A stretch of 64,000 bases of DNA, from NCBI GenBank assembly GCA_022225965.2, contig JAKJXP020000002.1, positions 1 to 64,000 of the forward strand. Reading direction: 5' to 3'. The DNA comes from Diatrype stigma (taxonomy: Eukaryota > Ascomycota > Sordariomycetes > Xylariales > Diatrypaceae). Below, piece after piece: positions 10,423 to 21,084 of this stretch. Made by a program: the position numbers and the translations under genes. Numbering within the stretch: position 1 is the first letter of the stretch; each line of letters starts with the position of its first letter. Under the pieces are notes generated by a model. That model was not told where the DNA came from and searched no databases. It saw only the letters and a list, made by a program, of their open reading frames with translations.

Positions 10423-11328
10423 CTAATTATGTAAGGTCCTCCAGTGACAATACTCAACATCGATTTTCCCTTCAACCAACTGGAGTAAAGGGTCAATTTC
10501 CCGAGCCTTTTGCTGGTACGCCTCGCTCAAGTCCCACACGCCGTTCACCACGAGAAGGTCCGAAGCCCACTCCGCCTTCCCCCGGTTCTGCACCCATTTC
10601 GGGTTCCAATTGTCCATGAGCAGGAAGACGGTGGGCCTCTGCGCCCTCTGCCCCCCCAGTGGTCCCCAGAACGGGCGATAATTCGTCTTGTCGAGGTCGG
10701 GGTTCCGGGCGACGACCTCGAGCATCTGGTCGACGGACACGAGGAAGCGGCCGAAATCGGAGACCTGGCCGAAGTCCTCGGCGGCCGGGTCCTTCGGCTG
10801 GCGGCCGAACGTCTCGACGCACATGCGGTTGTAGCTGTCGAGGACGACGATGTCGTGCGTCAGGTCGACGGGCACCTTGGGCCCCGACGGCTCGAACTTG
10901 TGCTCCTCCCGGACGCGGCAGCCCTGCAGCTCGGCCCGGAGCGTCCGGCCCCGCGCGACCAGGTCGTGCTCCGTGACGGCGGACCGCCCCCACGGGTGGA
11001 AGAACCGGCCCTGCCCGTCCCGGGACACCATCGGCTCCTGGAAGAACTTCAGCCAGATCAGCCGCGCGTGGCCCGGGGGGCTCTGGCCCATCCCCATCGC
11101 GCCCATGGCGGGCGCGAAGACCGGCGGCTGTTGGCCGAAGCCGCCCGGCTGGTCGAACGATGCCGGCTGATCGAAGCCCGCTGCTTCGCCGAAGGGGGCC
11201 CCGGGAGCACCAAAATACCCTGCCATTTTGCACTGCTTGCTGGATATGTGGGTTGCTCTACTGAACTTTTCGAGGAAATCAGGGGTGAATGGCAGTGCAA
11301 AATTTCGGTCGAGGGCGTACTCCGCCAT
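10423..11328 (-). CDS. Hypothetical protein, Gly/Pro/Gln-rich N-terminus
   Basis: A single uninterrupted ORF of 301 codons, GC-rich at third positions and therefore probably coding. A second in-frame ATG at 11226 would give 267 aa starting MAGYFGAPGAPF. This is the more likely start, because a low-complexity head (GFDQP repeated, GGFGQQPP, MGAMGMGQ) follows it directly. The remaining 190 or so residues look globular: WLKFFQEPMVSRDGQGRFFHPWG, a basic RTLRAELQGCRV stretch, VPVDLTHDIVVLDSYNRMC, VSVDQMLEVVARNPDLD, and VFLLMDNWNPKW near the end. No signal peptide or membrane segment is seen. I do not recognise the family and assign no function. Confidence 0.6.
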   Translation of the reverse strand: MAEYALDRNFALPFTPDFLEKFSRATHISSKQCKMAGYFGAPGAPFGEAAGFDQPASFDQPGGFGQQPPVFAPAMGAMGMGQSPPGHARLIWLKFFQEPMVSRDGQGRFFHPWGRSAVTEHDLVARGRTLRAELQGCRVREEHKFEPSGPKVPVDLTHDIVVLDSYNRMCVETFGRQPKDPAAEDFGQVSDFGRFLVSVDQMLEVVARNPDLDKTNYRPFWGPLGGQRAQRPTVFLLMDNWNPKWVQNRGKAEWASDLLVVNGVWDLSEAYQQKAREIDPLLQLVEGKIDVEYCHWRTLHN

Positions 11329-12342
11329 GACGGTAGTTTTATATATTGGTTTCCCTTTCGTCCGAACGAGGTGCCTCTGTTGTCCAACTATCGTGAATCA
11401 TTCATCGATTGTGTGCTCTAGCTACGCGTGAATCTGACTGCCTATTGACGGGTTTCATTCATGGGATACATTGCAGCCAGCGTGGAGGGACGGGCCGTGG
11501 TTGAGAGCATGTTGATGGGAACAGAAGAGAAGTTCTCATCGTCACGCCCATAGTTGGAGATGGAGACATGGTTTACAGCATCCCCTCCCTCCCCTTTATA
11601 ACCAGCTGGTGTTTGTCTTCCGAAAGAGTGCAAGACCTCCCGTCATAGATAGATGGATACATTACCTCGTGATCGTCGAGAAATAGGCAGTTGACATGAT
11701 GGTTGGCGGGCCATTGGCGAGCGAGTCATTAAGGCCAGACGCTGCCAATGAAAGAAATGGCAGCATTAAGTCCCTAATTAGCGGTTATGTGACTTGCGTT
11801 GTGGCTCCCATGTTTGCTGTAATGATACGGACCTGGTGTATGTACATACGTAGTAAAGGCAATCACGTCATTCGCTGAACCCCTTGCATTTTTTGGCCCG
11901 GTACCCGTGCTCAGGGCTGGTATGTGGGTACTGCCCCCTCCAATGGACCTCCACAACACCCCCAAGAACACCCCCAAGACCCAAACTGATAAGCACTTGC
12001 AGAGATCAGCCGCATCGTCACCGTCCCCACGCTCCTCCTACATCGGCGGGAGAATTCCGAGTGTAGCGTTGAATTATTATCAATTAATATAGTGCAAACC
12101 CCATCCCAGCGCTCTGATTCCGGTTGAACCACGACCAACGTCGCATCGCATCACGAAAGAGAGACCAGAAAAAGGGGGGGATATATAATCTCAAGAACGC
12201 CACCCATCCCACTCGAATTCAGGTATTGGATCGCCTAGGAACACGAGAACAGAGAAACTCGGCGACTAATAACTAAACACCACCGGGCAGGGCCCCCCTC
12301 GTGCTACCTAATACCACCGTCAGCCAATACCACCAGAGCATC
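11329..12342. other. Gene-free stretch with divergent promoters
   Basis: About 1.0 kb upstream of both the unknown gene (-) and the mitochondrial carrier (+). Short open frames here have no coding character. A run of GGGGGGGATATATAAT lies at about 12173-12188, roughly 160 bp before the carrier ATG, and could serve as its TATA element. Confidence 0.4.
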
Positions 12343-13927
12343 ATGGGAGACGTGGCGGAGGACCTCGACGCCCACGGTGGTGCGCTGAGCACTGCGAAGG
12401 ACCTGTTCGCAGGAGCCGTCGGAGGAGTAGCGCAGGTATTGACTGGTATGTGTGGTGAACCCAACAAAGATTCCTTCGCCGGTTGCCATTGATCACGGGG
12501 TTTGAGACCCAACGTTCTCTTCGTTCTTCATAACCCGCTACTACACCCCTTTCCCTCTCGCTTATTCCGGCTGGACTCATCAAGTGAAAAGTGGTGAGAG
12601 GGTCGCACCGCATGCCACACCAAACCGAACGGGCAAACATTGGCCGTCAACGTCGCACTGGATATGGCTCAATAGTTGCGCGAACTCATCCATTCCCCTC
12701 AAACCACGAAGAGACGCATCAATGAAAAAGTGCAATGCAATACACAGGAGCGCACTAAACTGACATGGCACGGCAGGCCAACCCTTCGACATCGTCAAGG
12801 TGCGCCTGCAGACGGGCACGGCGTACACGTCGGCCCTGGACGCCGCCAAGTCCATCTACGCGCAGGAGGGCCCCCTCGCCTTCTACAAGGGCACGCTGAC
12901 GCCGCTGCTGGGCATCGGCGCCTGCGTCTCCATCCAGTTCGGCGCCTTCGGCTTCGCCAAGCGCTACTTCGAGGCCGCCAACCAGCGGAGCCACCCCCTG
13001 GCCGCCAGGGACCTCGGCTACGGCCAGTACTACGCTGCCGGCGCCTTCGCCGGCCTCGCCAACTCGGTCGTCTCGGGCCCCGTCGAGCACGTCCGCATCC
13101 GGCGTGAGTATATCTAGAATTTCTTGACCCCTGCTCCTCCAATTTTCTTCTTAGTTTTGATGGCCTGGCTTTTGGTTTTTGCTATTTCCATGCTGCTTGC
13201 GCACCCGATTTTGGTCTCTCGGAAACTGCGCGGCAGACAGCTCCTTCAAAAGACAGCCGCCCCCCACCCAAGAGATATCCGCTTGTCTCCACAAAGTCAC
13301 ATTTGTCTAATTGCGGCCCGGTCAAGTCCTGTAAATATTTGCCATTGTTAATCTTGTTGATGTCCCTCACTCAAACTTGGTTCACTCTGTCATTTTTTCG
13401 TCCCTAAACTGACTTCAACCCCCCAAACACGAACAGTGCAAGCGCAACCCCACGGCGCCGGGCGCCTGTACTCGGGGCCTCTGGACTGCGTGCGGCAGCT
13501 GTCGGCGCACGGCGGGGTGCTGCGGGGCCTGTACCGGGGCCAGGCGGTGACGCTGCTGCGCGAGGCGCAGGCGTACGGGGTGTGGTTCCTGGCGTTCGAG
13601 TGGATGATGAACGCGGACGCGGCGCGGAACCGCGCCGCGCGCGCCGACGTCCCCAGCTGGAAGGTCGCCCTGTACGGCGGCCTGGCCGGCGAGGCCCTCT
13701 GGCTCGCCAGCTACCCCTTCGACGTCGTCAAGAGCAAGATGCAGACCGACGGCCTGACCCCCAGGGACGCCCGCTACAAATCCATGCGCGACTGCTTCGC
13801 CCAGACCTGGCGCGAGGCCGGCTTCCGCGGCTTCTGGAAGGGCATCGCCCCCACCCTGCTCCGCGCCATGCCCGTCAGCGCCTGCACGTTCGCCACCGTC
13901 GAGGCGACTATGCGGTTCATCAGCTAG
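12343..13927 (+). CDS. YMC1: Mitochondrial carrier, Ymc1/Ymc2 type
   Basis: Exons 12343-12445, 12777-13103 and 13437-13927 encode 306 aa. Introns are GT-AG with CTGAC-type branch points (12446-12776 and 13104-13436). The protein has the three tandem repeats of the SLC25 family, each with the P-x-[DE]-x-x-[KR] signature: PFDIVKVRLQT, PVEHVRIRLQA and PFDVVKSKMQT. GTLTPLLGIGACVSIQFGAFGF is close to the yeast Ymc1/Ymc2 carriers of the inner mitochondrial membrane. Alternation of six hydrophobic helices fits. No presequence is present, as usual for the family. Yeast Ymc1 has been linked to amino acid and organic-acid transport, but substrate cannot be read from the sequence. Both introns are long for this window (331 and 333 nt). 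Confidence 0.85.
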
Positions 13928-14440
13928 GGTTGGGGTTATGTTGGGGTGAAGTAGCTATCAGTGGTTGGGGTCGTCCGGTCTACTTCGAATGGACTTGATG
14001 AAATGATTGAATGCATACATGCATGCACGGACGGGTGGACGGACGGACGGACCGGTGGATGGATATATCAATGATGAATCGGAGTGGGGTTCAATACGTA
14101 GTGCACGGTGGGTGGCTTTGCTTAATTTCTAGATTCGAAGATAAATGGGGGTTGGGATCTCTCCCAGGAGTGAAAAAGATGGTATGAGATAGATACAGGG
14201 GTTCCAAAATTCGGCTTTGGGTTCAAATACATCGTCACGAAGGATTTCCCAAGCTAGACAGACAGATGTACACGGACGGGCTGTGGTCCAGCTAGTCGCC
14301 ATGGTATCTGGATAGATAAATTGCTTTGTACTAAAGTTTAATTCAACATAGAGAGGGGAAAAGGCGTATATTCATCATCCCCGCAATGCCACGCCATGCC
14401 ATGCTATGCCGCCTCCTTTTTTCCCCTAATAGACCGAAGT
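13928..14440. other. Gene-free stretch between convergent genes
   Basis: Holds the 3' ends of the carrier (+) and the Tip20/RINT1 gene (-). A short GGAC/GGTGGAC tandem repeat lies at about 14028-14062. Nothing else was seen. Confidence 0.5.
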
Positions 14441-17049
14441 CTAATCCTGATACTCGACCCTCTTCTGCACGATGTTCCTCGCATTGGCCGGGGTGAGCGT
14501 CTCGATACTCAGATCCTCGAGGGCCTTCTTCGCCTCCGTATTATCGATGAAGAAGCGGTCGCTGGCCTGCTGGAGCGTCATGGGAGCCCCAGCCCCCACC
14601 CCGGTCCCATCCCCGCTGGCGTCGGCGTCGGCGTCGATCTCTAGGGGCAGGCTCAGGACGCGGGCCCCGTCCTCGAGCGTGGCCAGGGCCGCCGACCCGT
14701 CCGCGATGTGCTGGTCCACGAGGGCGGCGATGGCCTGCAAGTCGCGCACGAACTGGGCGGCGCCGAGCGTCGTGAAGCTGTGCTTCATGAGCACGTCGGC
14801 CCAGAGCATCTCCTGCAGCTTCTCGAGGGCCTCCCTCCAGATCCGGCGGTAGACGGCCGTGCTCAGGGCAGAGCCCAGGAATTTCAGGTTGCGTTTCAGG
14901 ATCTAGATAGAAATGGGGGTGAGCGTGTGATGATGATAGGAATGAGTAGGCTTGGCTTGATTTTCTACATACCCTCAGAGGTTCGTCGAGTTCCGGCGAC
15001 ACGCCTAGCTGAGCAGGGTCGACTTGTCATGTCGGTTAGTATTCTAGTTTTGTCACAAGGGTAATAGGTAAATGAATGACTCACTTGTTGTATCGCCGTT
15101 GATGGAGCTCCATTGAGGCTTGACGAGGTATGGCCGGAATGCTTTCTGGTGGGAGCTGATCAGGGCACCAACGAGGTACTCCTCCGCAGCCTTCCGGCGA
15201 CTGCTATACGCCGCAATGGTCTCGTCGAAGAGAATGCCGCCATCCTCATCAGAGCCGACAGCGGCCGACGTCCGATTCTTGACGTGGTCGTGGCTCATGC
15301 CACCCGCTAGGTTTTCCTGATCATCGGATCTCCTGGCTCGAGATTGCAGTTGTTCCCAGAGGGTAACGAAGAACTGCGTACACGGGTCAGCATCAGGGCA
15401 AAATGCAAACCTAATGGATACAGGATGTGATGTCTTACCTCCTCATTGCTCCAGTCTTTCAATGTAGATACTATATGGTCGGAGCTACCGAGTACCCTAC
15501 ACAGAGTCTCGAATGCACCGGTTCCTTCGAGGGCGGCGAGCTGCTCTTTACTAACCCCATGGAGAGTGCGACCCAGAGTTGACGTTATCGAAGAGTAAGC
15601 TTCGAGAGAGTCTCGAAGCCGATCGTGATACTGGTCCAAGATTTCCAGCTGGATGTCAATAAGGAACCGCAGCTTGTGCGAGAACCTCCGGATCCGTTCG
15701 TACTGAGAAGTAATCGTCCGTAAGAGGTCCGTTATCCTCACGGCACCGAACGTAGGCTTCATCTTTCCCGGCCCACTGTAGTCGTAGTCGATGTTCCTGG
15801 CATCCTGTGAGCTCATGATGGCGTGGAAGCGCTCTAGCGCGAACTCCCTCTCCACGTCGAGCCAAGAGTCGAAGTGTTCGTCCAGCACCTCGGAGGTAAG
15901 ACCAGCCCAGCCACGCTCAGGATCACCGCCGTCGTAGTTAAACCTGGACCGCAGGTCGTCGTCCAGGTTCATGAGCTGAACCATCAGACTGCTTAGGAAC
16001 TGCGGGTGTTGCAGCCCATGGTGCACAACAGTAGCGACCTTCTTCCTCATAACCGGCAGAAGCGCCGTGATGAGAGCGCAAGCTGGGTCGATGTACACGG
16101 AGATATCCTGCACCTTGGTATTGCGGAACCTGGTAGCCAAAACATAGCCCACGTTTTCGCGGAAGAAGTCCTCCCACCTATCAATGAGCGATAAGAACTG
16201 CGGGATACAAAACGTCCCGAACGTCTGAGGCGTGCTGGTCGCATTGTCGCCCATGAACTGGAAGCGGAACCACTGCACGAAGGGCTCCGCGATCACCTCG
16301 AAGGGAAGCAGGGTGACGATCTCCGCCGAGTAGAGCACCTCGGGCGTCTGCAGGTCGAGCAGCTTCTCGAAGCACTCCAGCCACTCGGGGTCCATCTCGC
16401 TCTGGGGATCGACGCCATGGGGCCAGCTGCGCTTCTTCAGTATGGCGCCCATCTCCTTCGACATGGTCTTCTTCATCTCGTCCCACAGGCTCTGGGCGAT
16501 CCACTCGACGAGGTTCACGAGGTGCGGCGCGGCCTCGTCGGCGGGGCCCTGGAGCTCCCGCAGCCGCACGGACAGCTGCTTCAGGCGGGAGTAGGGCTCC
16601 AGCGCGGCCTTGGGGCTCTGCGGGAGGTGCGCGCGCGCCTCCACTCGCATGTTCTCCACGTCCTGCAGCAGCGACACGTAGCTGTGCGCGAGCTCGACCT
16701 TGTGCAGCTGCTGCATGGGGCCTTCCAGGCGGCGGATGGCGTCGTCGGGGGCGTCGGACTCGGCGACAATCTGGAGCCGGAGGTCGATGCTGTGCTGCAG
16801 GTTCTCGAAGTCTTCGATGGACCGGGCCAGGCCGCCCTGGCGATCGTGGGCGGCCCGGCGCGCGTCCTGGAGCTCCTTGGTGGCATCGTCGAGCTGGGTC
16901 TGGAGCTGCTGGCGCTGGACTTCGACGTTGGCAATCAGGCTGTCGAGGTTCTCCAGGTCGGTGCTGGATTGGAGCTTATCGTCGAGATAGTCCTCCAGGC
17001 GAATATCCGGCTCGATGGACTGGGGGCGCGTCAAAGTGGTGGCGGCCAT
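14441..17049 (-). CDS. TIP20: Tip20/RINT1-family vesicle tethering protein
   Basis: Exons 17049-15439, 15373-15085, 15022-14973 and 14902-14441 encode 803 aa. The introns (65, 62 and 70 nt) carry GTAAGA/GTGAGT/GTATGT donors. The N-terminal 150 residues are a coiled coil (LENLDSLIANVEVQRQQLQ onward). The rest is helical, with family landmarks such as WPHGVDPQSEMDPEWLECFEKLL, QWFRFQFMGD and LIDRWEDFF, and a C-terminal TLWEQL...ELDEPLRILKRNLKFL block. This matches the RINT-1/TIP-1 family, a subunit of the Dsl1/NRZ complex at the ER that captures COPI vesicles in Golgi-to-ER traffic; animal RINT1 also has a checkpoint role. The last exon carries a low-complexity Asp/Ala/Gly insertion (DADADASGDGTGVGAG). 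Confidence 0.85.
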
Positions 17050-18223
17050 GATGGCGTTGCGGTTGGTGACTTGGAGGGATCATTTGTTAGGTACTTCGGT
17101 AGTAGTTTTAGGTCATTCAGGTTCCAGGGTGTCGTTATGCACTACGACGTAATTACCGGCGTAGACCTAGACTAGTCAATTAACCGAAGTTTGCTTAAGT
17201 TGGAGTCTACATTGCCCTACGGGGATGGCGGGGCCGAGATTTTTAGTGAACCCCTGAGCCTCAGCCCCTTTACCCCTATCGTAGTCATCCTCGCTGCCCA
17301 CACTCTCGGCTCATACCTCTGCCTATCCCAGAGGGAAAACAGGGACCACATAACATAGCTATCATGTTTAGACATCAAATTCGAACATTTGTATATCGTA
17401 CCCTCCATAAGATCACCAGTCCTAGCTAGCTGGTCATAGCGCGACCCCGGCTTACTAGTGTTATAGACTCATTTTTATATCATGATACTGGTGAGGGTCA
17501 AACAGGCTGCGGCACTATATAGGTATGACAGAGAAGCGAAATGCCTAGTCGAAGATTGCTGGCCTTAGACAGTAAATATATCTTGGTAAACGCAAGGCAG
17601 AAGTCCAGATGAGGCCTCCCGGAACACGTTGATTTAACCTTGGCAATATGGGCTGCGTGGCTGTGAGATTGTTAGTCAGACCGAAATGCATTTCCATAGC
17701 CCATATCTTACATCGTTGTATCACTACAACAGGGATTGTATACACTTCACATGCAGGTATTACTGCGAATATAGATGCGTGAATTGCATATCCGCGGACA
17801 ATTTATACACAGCCTTGTTCGGAATACTGTGAACTGGTGTGGAATATGGTTTTCCTAGCCTTCAAACACCAATGAGGAGACTTCACGACCCTCCAACTCA
17901 CAATTTCTGGTATGAGCTACGCATCCACAATATTTAACTTGATGAGATGGAGGGCAAGATGCAATGCCGTCAGCTGATTTAGATCGATAGGCAGGCCAAG
18001 GAGACGCCCTCCCTAGAGTTTCCCGAGGCTGTTTCGAAAAACGAGAGGGTACAACACCCATATTTCTATTTAAACAGAAGAGCGGGCCCCAAAAGGTGTG
18101 GATATTCCTTAGATCTAATGTGTTATAGTACAAGTTGCCCATTGCATCTCCCACAGTTGAACTCACATCATTCTGATACTCAATTTACCCCCCACTTACA
18201 GATTCAAAGTTGAGTTACCTCTT
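17050..18223. other. Gene-free stretch
   Basis: About 1.2 kb upstream of the Tip20/RINT1 gene (-) and of the small ORF at 18224 (+). No coding character, RNA or repeat was recognised. Confidence 0.5.
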
Positions 18224-18673
18224 ATGGTTGACACAAACCATCGCGTGTTTGTAACACGCGGCGATTTAGCATCAGACGACCGACAAAGACCCCTCGTCAA
18301 TACCAAAGGCAACCCTTTCCCAAGGACTCCGGCAGAAAAGAGCGACGCGAAAACCCTACTCCACAGACTCTTTGAGACCAGGGGGGCTACCCAGGGGATC
18401 ATCCTCTTTGCAGAGCGAAAAGACGCTGAGCACCGAGCCAAAAATACCACTGATCCCCGCGTCCTGGAAGTCAACCTAGTTGGACAGGTATATCGAGAGC
18501 TAAGACTATACGTCCAAGAGGTTGGGTATGCCGGTGCGCTGCCTCGAATCGATGGACACGCGTTTCTCGTCTTCGGGAACTTGGCCCATCGCCCCAAAAC
18601 AAAGGAAGAGGTGGATGCTTTGAAAAACCCTCCTCACGGCGGGCATGGTGGGCGTGGGGCTCGTGGGAAGTAG
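18224..18673 (+). CDS. Small hypothetical protein, 149 aa
   Basis: A single ORF in otherwise closed sequence. It is charged and soluble (TPAEKSDAKTLLHRLFETRG, IILFAERKDAEHRAK), with a central VLEVNLVGQVYRELRLYVQEVGYAG segment and a Gly/His/Arg-rich tail (GGHGGRGARGK). No signal peptide, membrane segment or known motif. The codon composition is less GC-biased than neighbouring core genes, so expression is uncertain. It might be a lineage-restricted gene. No function is proposed. Confidence 0.45.
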   Translation: MVDTNHRVFVTRGDLASDDRQRPLVNTKGNPFPRTPAEKSDAKTLLHRLFETRGATQGIILFAERKDAEHRAKNTTDPRVLEVNLVGQVYRELRLYVQEVGYAGALPRIDGHAFLVFGNLAHRPKTKEEVDALKNPPHGGHGGRGARGK

Positions 18674-19446
18674 GAGATCTGATGTAAGTATTAGTTGACA
18701 CCTCCGTTTCATCAACTAGTTTCTAGATATGTTCTCACTTCCTCCTCTTTCTAGCATTTCCTTTGAGGTATGGGGTTAATGGGGAGCTGAGATGATCATT
18801 GTGAATGCTTTTTGCTGTCTCCGGCTCAAGAGATAGGAGTGGTGCATCTTCGACACGCTCTTCGCCGCAATTTCATACCTAGGCAATAAGGGATAGAATT
18901 ACGGCTATTGTCGCACTGGTACACGAATGTTATATAAGCAGACTAGGGGACCACTTCTCAAAATGAATGTGTAACGTTTTTCATGCATATGAATCTCCCC
19001 GAAAAAGCAAAGCTTAACGTGCGATGATCACCCCACGATTGCAATAGATAACACAGGGGGGCATATGCTGTGAGAAATGTGGATCGGATGGGATCTAGAG
19101 AAGCTAAAACGAACAAGCTTTCGCGGGGATGACGCCAATGCCATTGCCGTAACGATCGATCGGTCTCGGACTCCGGGTCATTGGTGAGCATATAGCCAAT
19201 GAATGATCTTCGACTTATCTCCGTGCAGGCAACTTCGTCATCTGAGACTGAAGAGGATTGAAAGGGGCAGTTTGCATTCAGTAGATAAATAAGCACGAAT
19301 CCGCTCGTCTCCCCTCGGATTCACATCGAACATTGCTTCCAGTGCGTACGGGGGTCATATCCCGTTATGAAACTCTACCTAAGCAGCTCAGATACTACCT
19401 GGGATGAAAGTTCGATACTCCCTGCTTGAACTACAGCACAGCAAAC
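18674..19446. other. Gene-free stretch
   Basis: About 0.8 kb with no recognisable coding sequence, RNA or repeat; it presumably contains the promoter of the DUF3602-like gene. Confidence 0.4.
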
Positions 19447-19796
19447 ATGGGGTTCGGTAACAATACTACCTACCGCAGATCATTCGGAATTGGTGGGGCT
19501 GGAAACATCCGTAGGTTGCTTAGCCACGACATGCCGCGAACACGTCGTACGTCCGACAGATGAGCAATCGCTGACTTTGTGTATCTTACGCAGGAACCCG
19601 AGAAGAAGCAATCATACCTGGCATGCTAGCCGCTCACGAAGTGGTGGAACAGCGCCGCCGAAGCAGCGCCATGAGCTTAACATCGGACTCCAATGGCAGC
19701 GGCTCTGAACCGAAGAGGTTGTCAAAAATCTCCGAACTCATGAAAAACATAATCCCGAGCTCGAGAAGGAGCTCGAGTTCATCGCAGACAAAGTGA
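19447..19796 (+). CDS. DUF3602-like small protein, two exons
   Basis: Exons 19447-19510 and 19594-19796 (intron 19511-19593, donor GTAGGT, CTGAC branch point, acceptor CGCAG) join to 88 aa. Exon 1 ends in FGIGGAGNIR, close to the GRGGAGN(I/Y/F) repeat that defines the fungal DUF3602 family. Exon 2 (TREEAIIPGMLAAHE) continues into a basic, serine-rich tail (RRSSAMSLTSDSNGSG, SSRRSSSSSQTK). Such proteins are small, probably disordered and of unknown role; yeast Par32 is a distant example. The split by an intron makes both parts easy to miss. The in-phase junction that completes the R of NIR supports the model. Confidence 0.6.
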
Positions 19797-21084
19797 AGAA
19801 CATCTCGTCAAACGAACATGGACAAGATTGTCAAGTCAAATCACTGTTTACCGAATATTACAAAATAAGGGATTGTATGGATACTGCCCAAGTATCAAGA
19901 GGAAACTGATGAGATTTACGTTGAGCTGGGCATAGGCTATAGTCGAGTAGGTTCCGGGGCAGTTATAATTCGGGGATAGCAATATGTGTGTTTCATTGGA
20001 AATCAAAGACATAAATGGAGGAGATATTACGTCTAACTAGTTCCAGATTTTATCCAAACCTGACCCCCTGTTGAGTGTCAAACCATATTCCGAGAAGAGT
20101 AGGAAACTCAGAAAGCACATAGATAAGGCCCGCGGACATAGGCCAGCTACCCTACACGGACGCCACGGGCTCAGCCGAGTTAGCATCGTTCCCATTCCTG
20201 GTACTTTCCACCACTTCCTAGGCCAAGGGACTTTGGTCCCGTTTATAGTAGTGCTGGTAGCGGCACCATTGCTGGTCGACCCCTGACCATCACCGTGGGA
20301 ACCCTTGGGGGCATGGCCATTTCCAGTCATAATCTCTGCCTCCTTCTTACGCTCCTCCTTTTTACGCTTCTCATCCTTCTTTGCGATTCTCTTCTAGAAA
20401 GTATTTTCCTTGGCTTTATCTTTCATCTTTCTAGTAATCTCCATGGCTTCATCGTATAGCTTCCTGCTTGGTGTAAGATGATTGTTCGAGCTGATCAAAT
20501 AGAGTATGGGCATATAGCAGAAAGTGATAATTGTCTGGCTAGATACGAGCTTCCTAAGCTAGAGCAGGAAGAGCGGTTTATATACAGAGTGGCCTAGTAT
20601 ACAGGTTCGGTCAGAAGTTATACCGCCCTGGTGGGCCGTTTCGTAGCTCCTATCTCCAAATGAAGCCCCTGACTTGCAACATTAGTAGCATGCAGCTTTC
20701 CTTGGCTCAGGAAGGCTATCATAGCATTTGATGTACCTATATGAAAGACCAGGACCAACATTGTCGAGGTAGGTAGATCTGCGAGTTTGCCAAAGCCCCT
20801 CACCAGAGATTCGGGATGTAGCGTACAACCGTAGCAAGGAGCTTATGAATACTTTGGCATTGAAGTGATTATGGCTACAATCCGAAAATAACGACCTAAA
20901 AGCATATTGCTCTATGTTTTGGCTGCAACTATCCAGACGTTGCGTGAAGTTATTCTCAAGGAAGCCCCCTTTCCACGGCTCTCTGTATGAGTCGTAAGGC
21001 ATCCTAACTGTATGCATAGAACACATACCAATGTTAAGCTGAGGTGCGGTTTCCCAGGACCAGTTATGTCCTCCTCACCGCATC
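19797..21084. other. Stretch with a probable gene relic only
   Basis: Apart from the relic at 20037-20480, nothing was recognised; short open frames at 20600-21030 have no coding character. Confidence 0.4.
20037..20480 (-). pseudogene. Probable relic of a Lys/Glu-rich protein C-terminus
   Basis: On the - strand from about 20480 one frame reads KLYDEAMEITRKMKDKAK ENTF, then an in-frame TAG, then KRIAKKDEKRKKEERKKEAE and a polar tail, continuing open to 20037. The charged coiled-coil character is coherent on both sides of the stop, suggesting one disabled gene. No start or upstream exon was found. The family is not recognised. It could also be a real 3' exon if an intron removes the TAG, but no good splice pair was found. 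Confidence 0.3.

Noticed and set aside
16417..17175. 252-codon + strand ORF opposite the Tip20/RINT1 gene
   Set aside because: Leu/Gly/Val-rich mirror of the coiled-coil-coding exon, no motifs.
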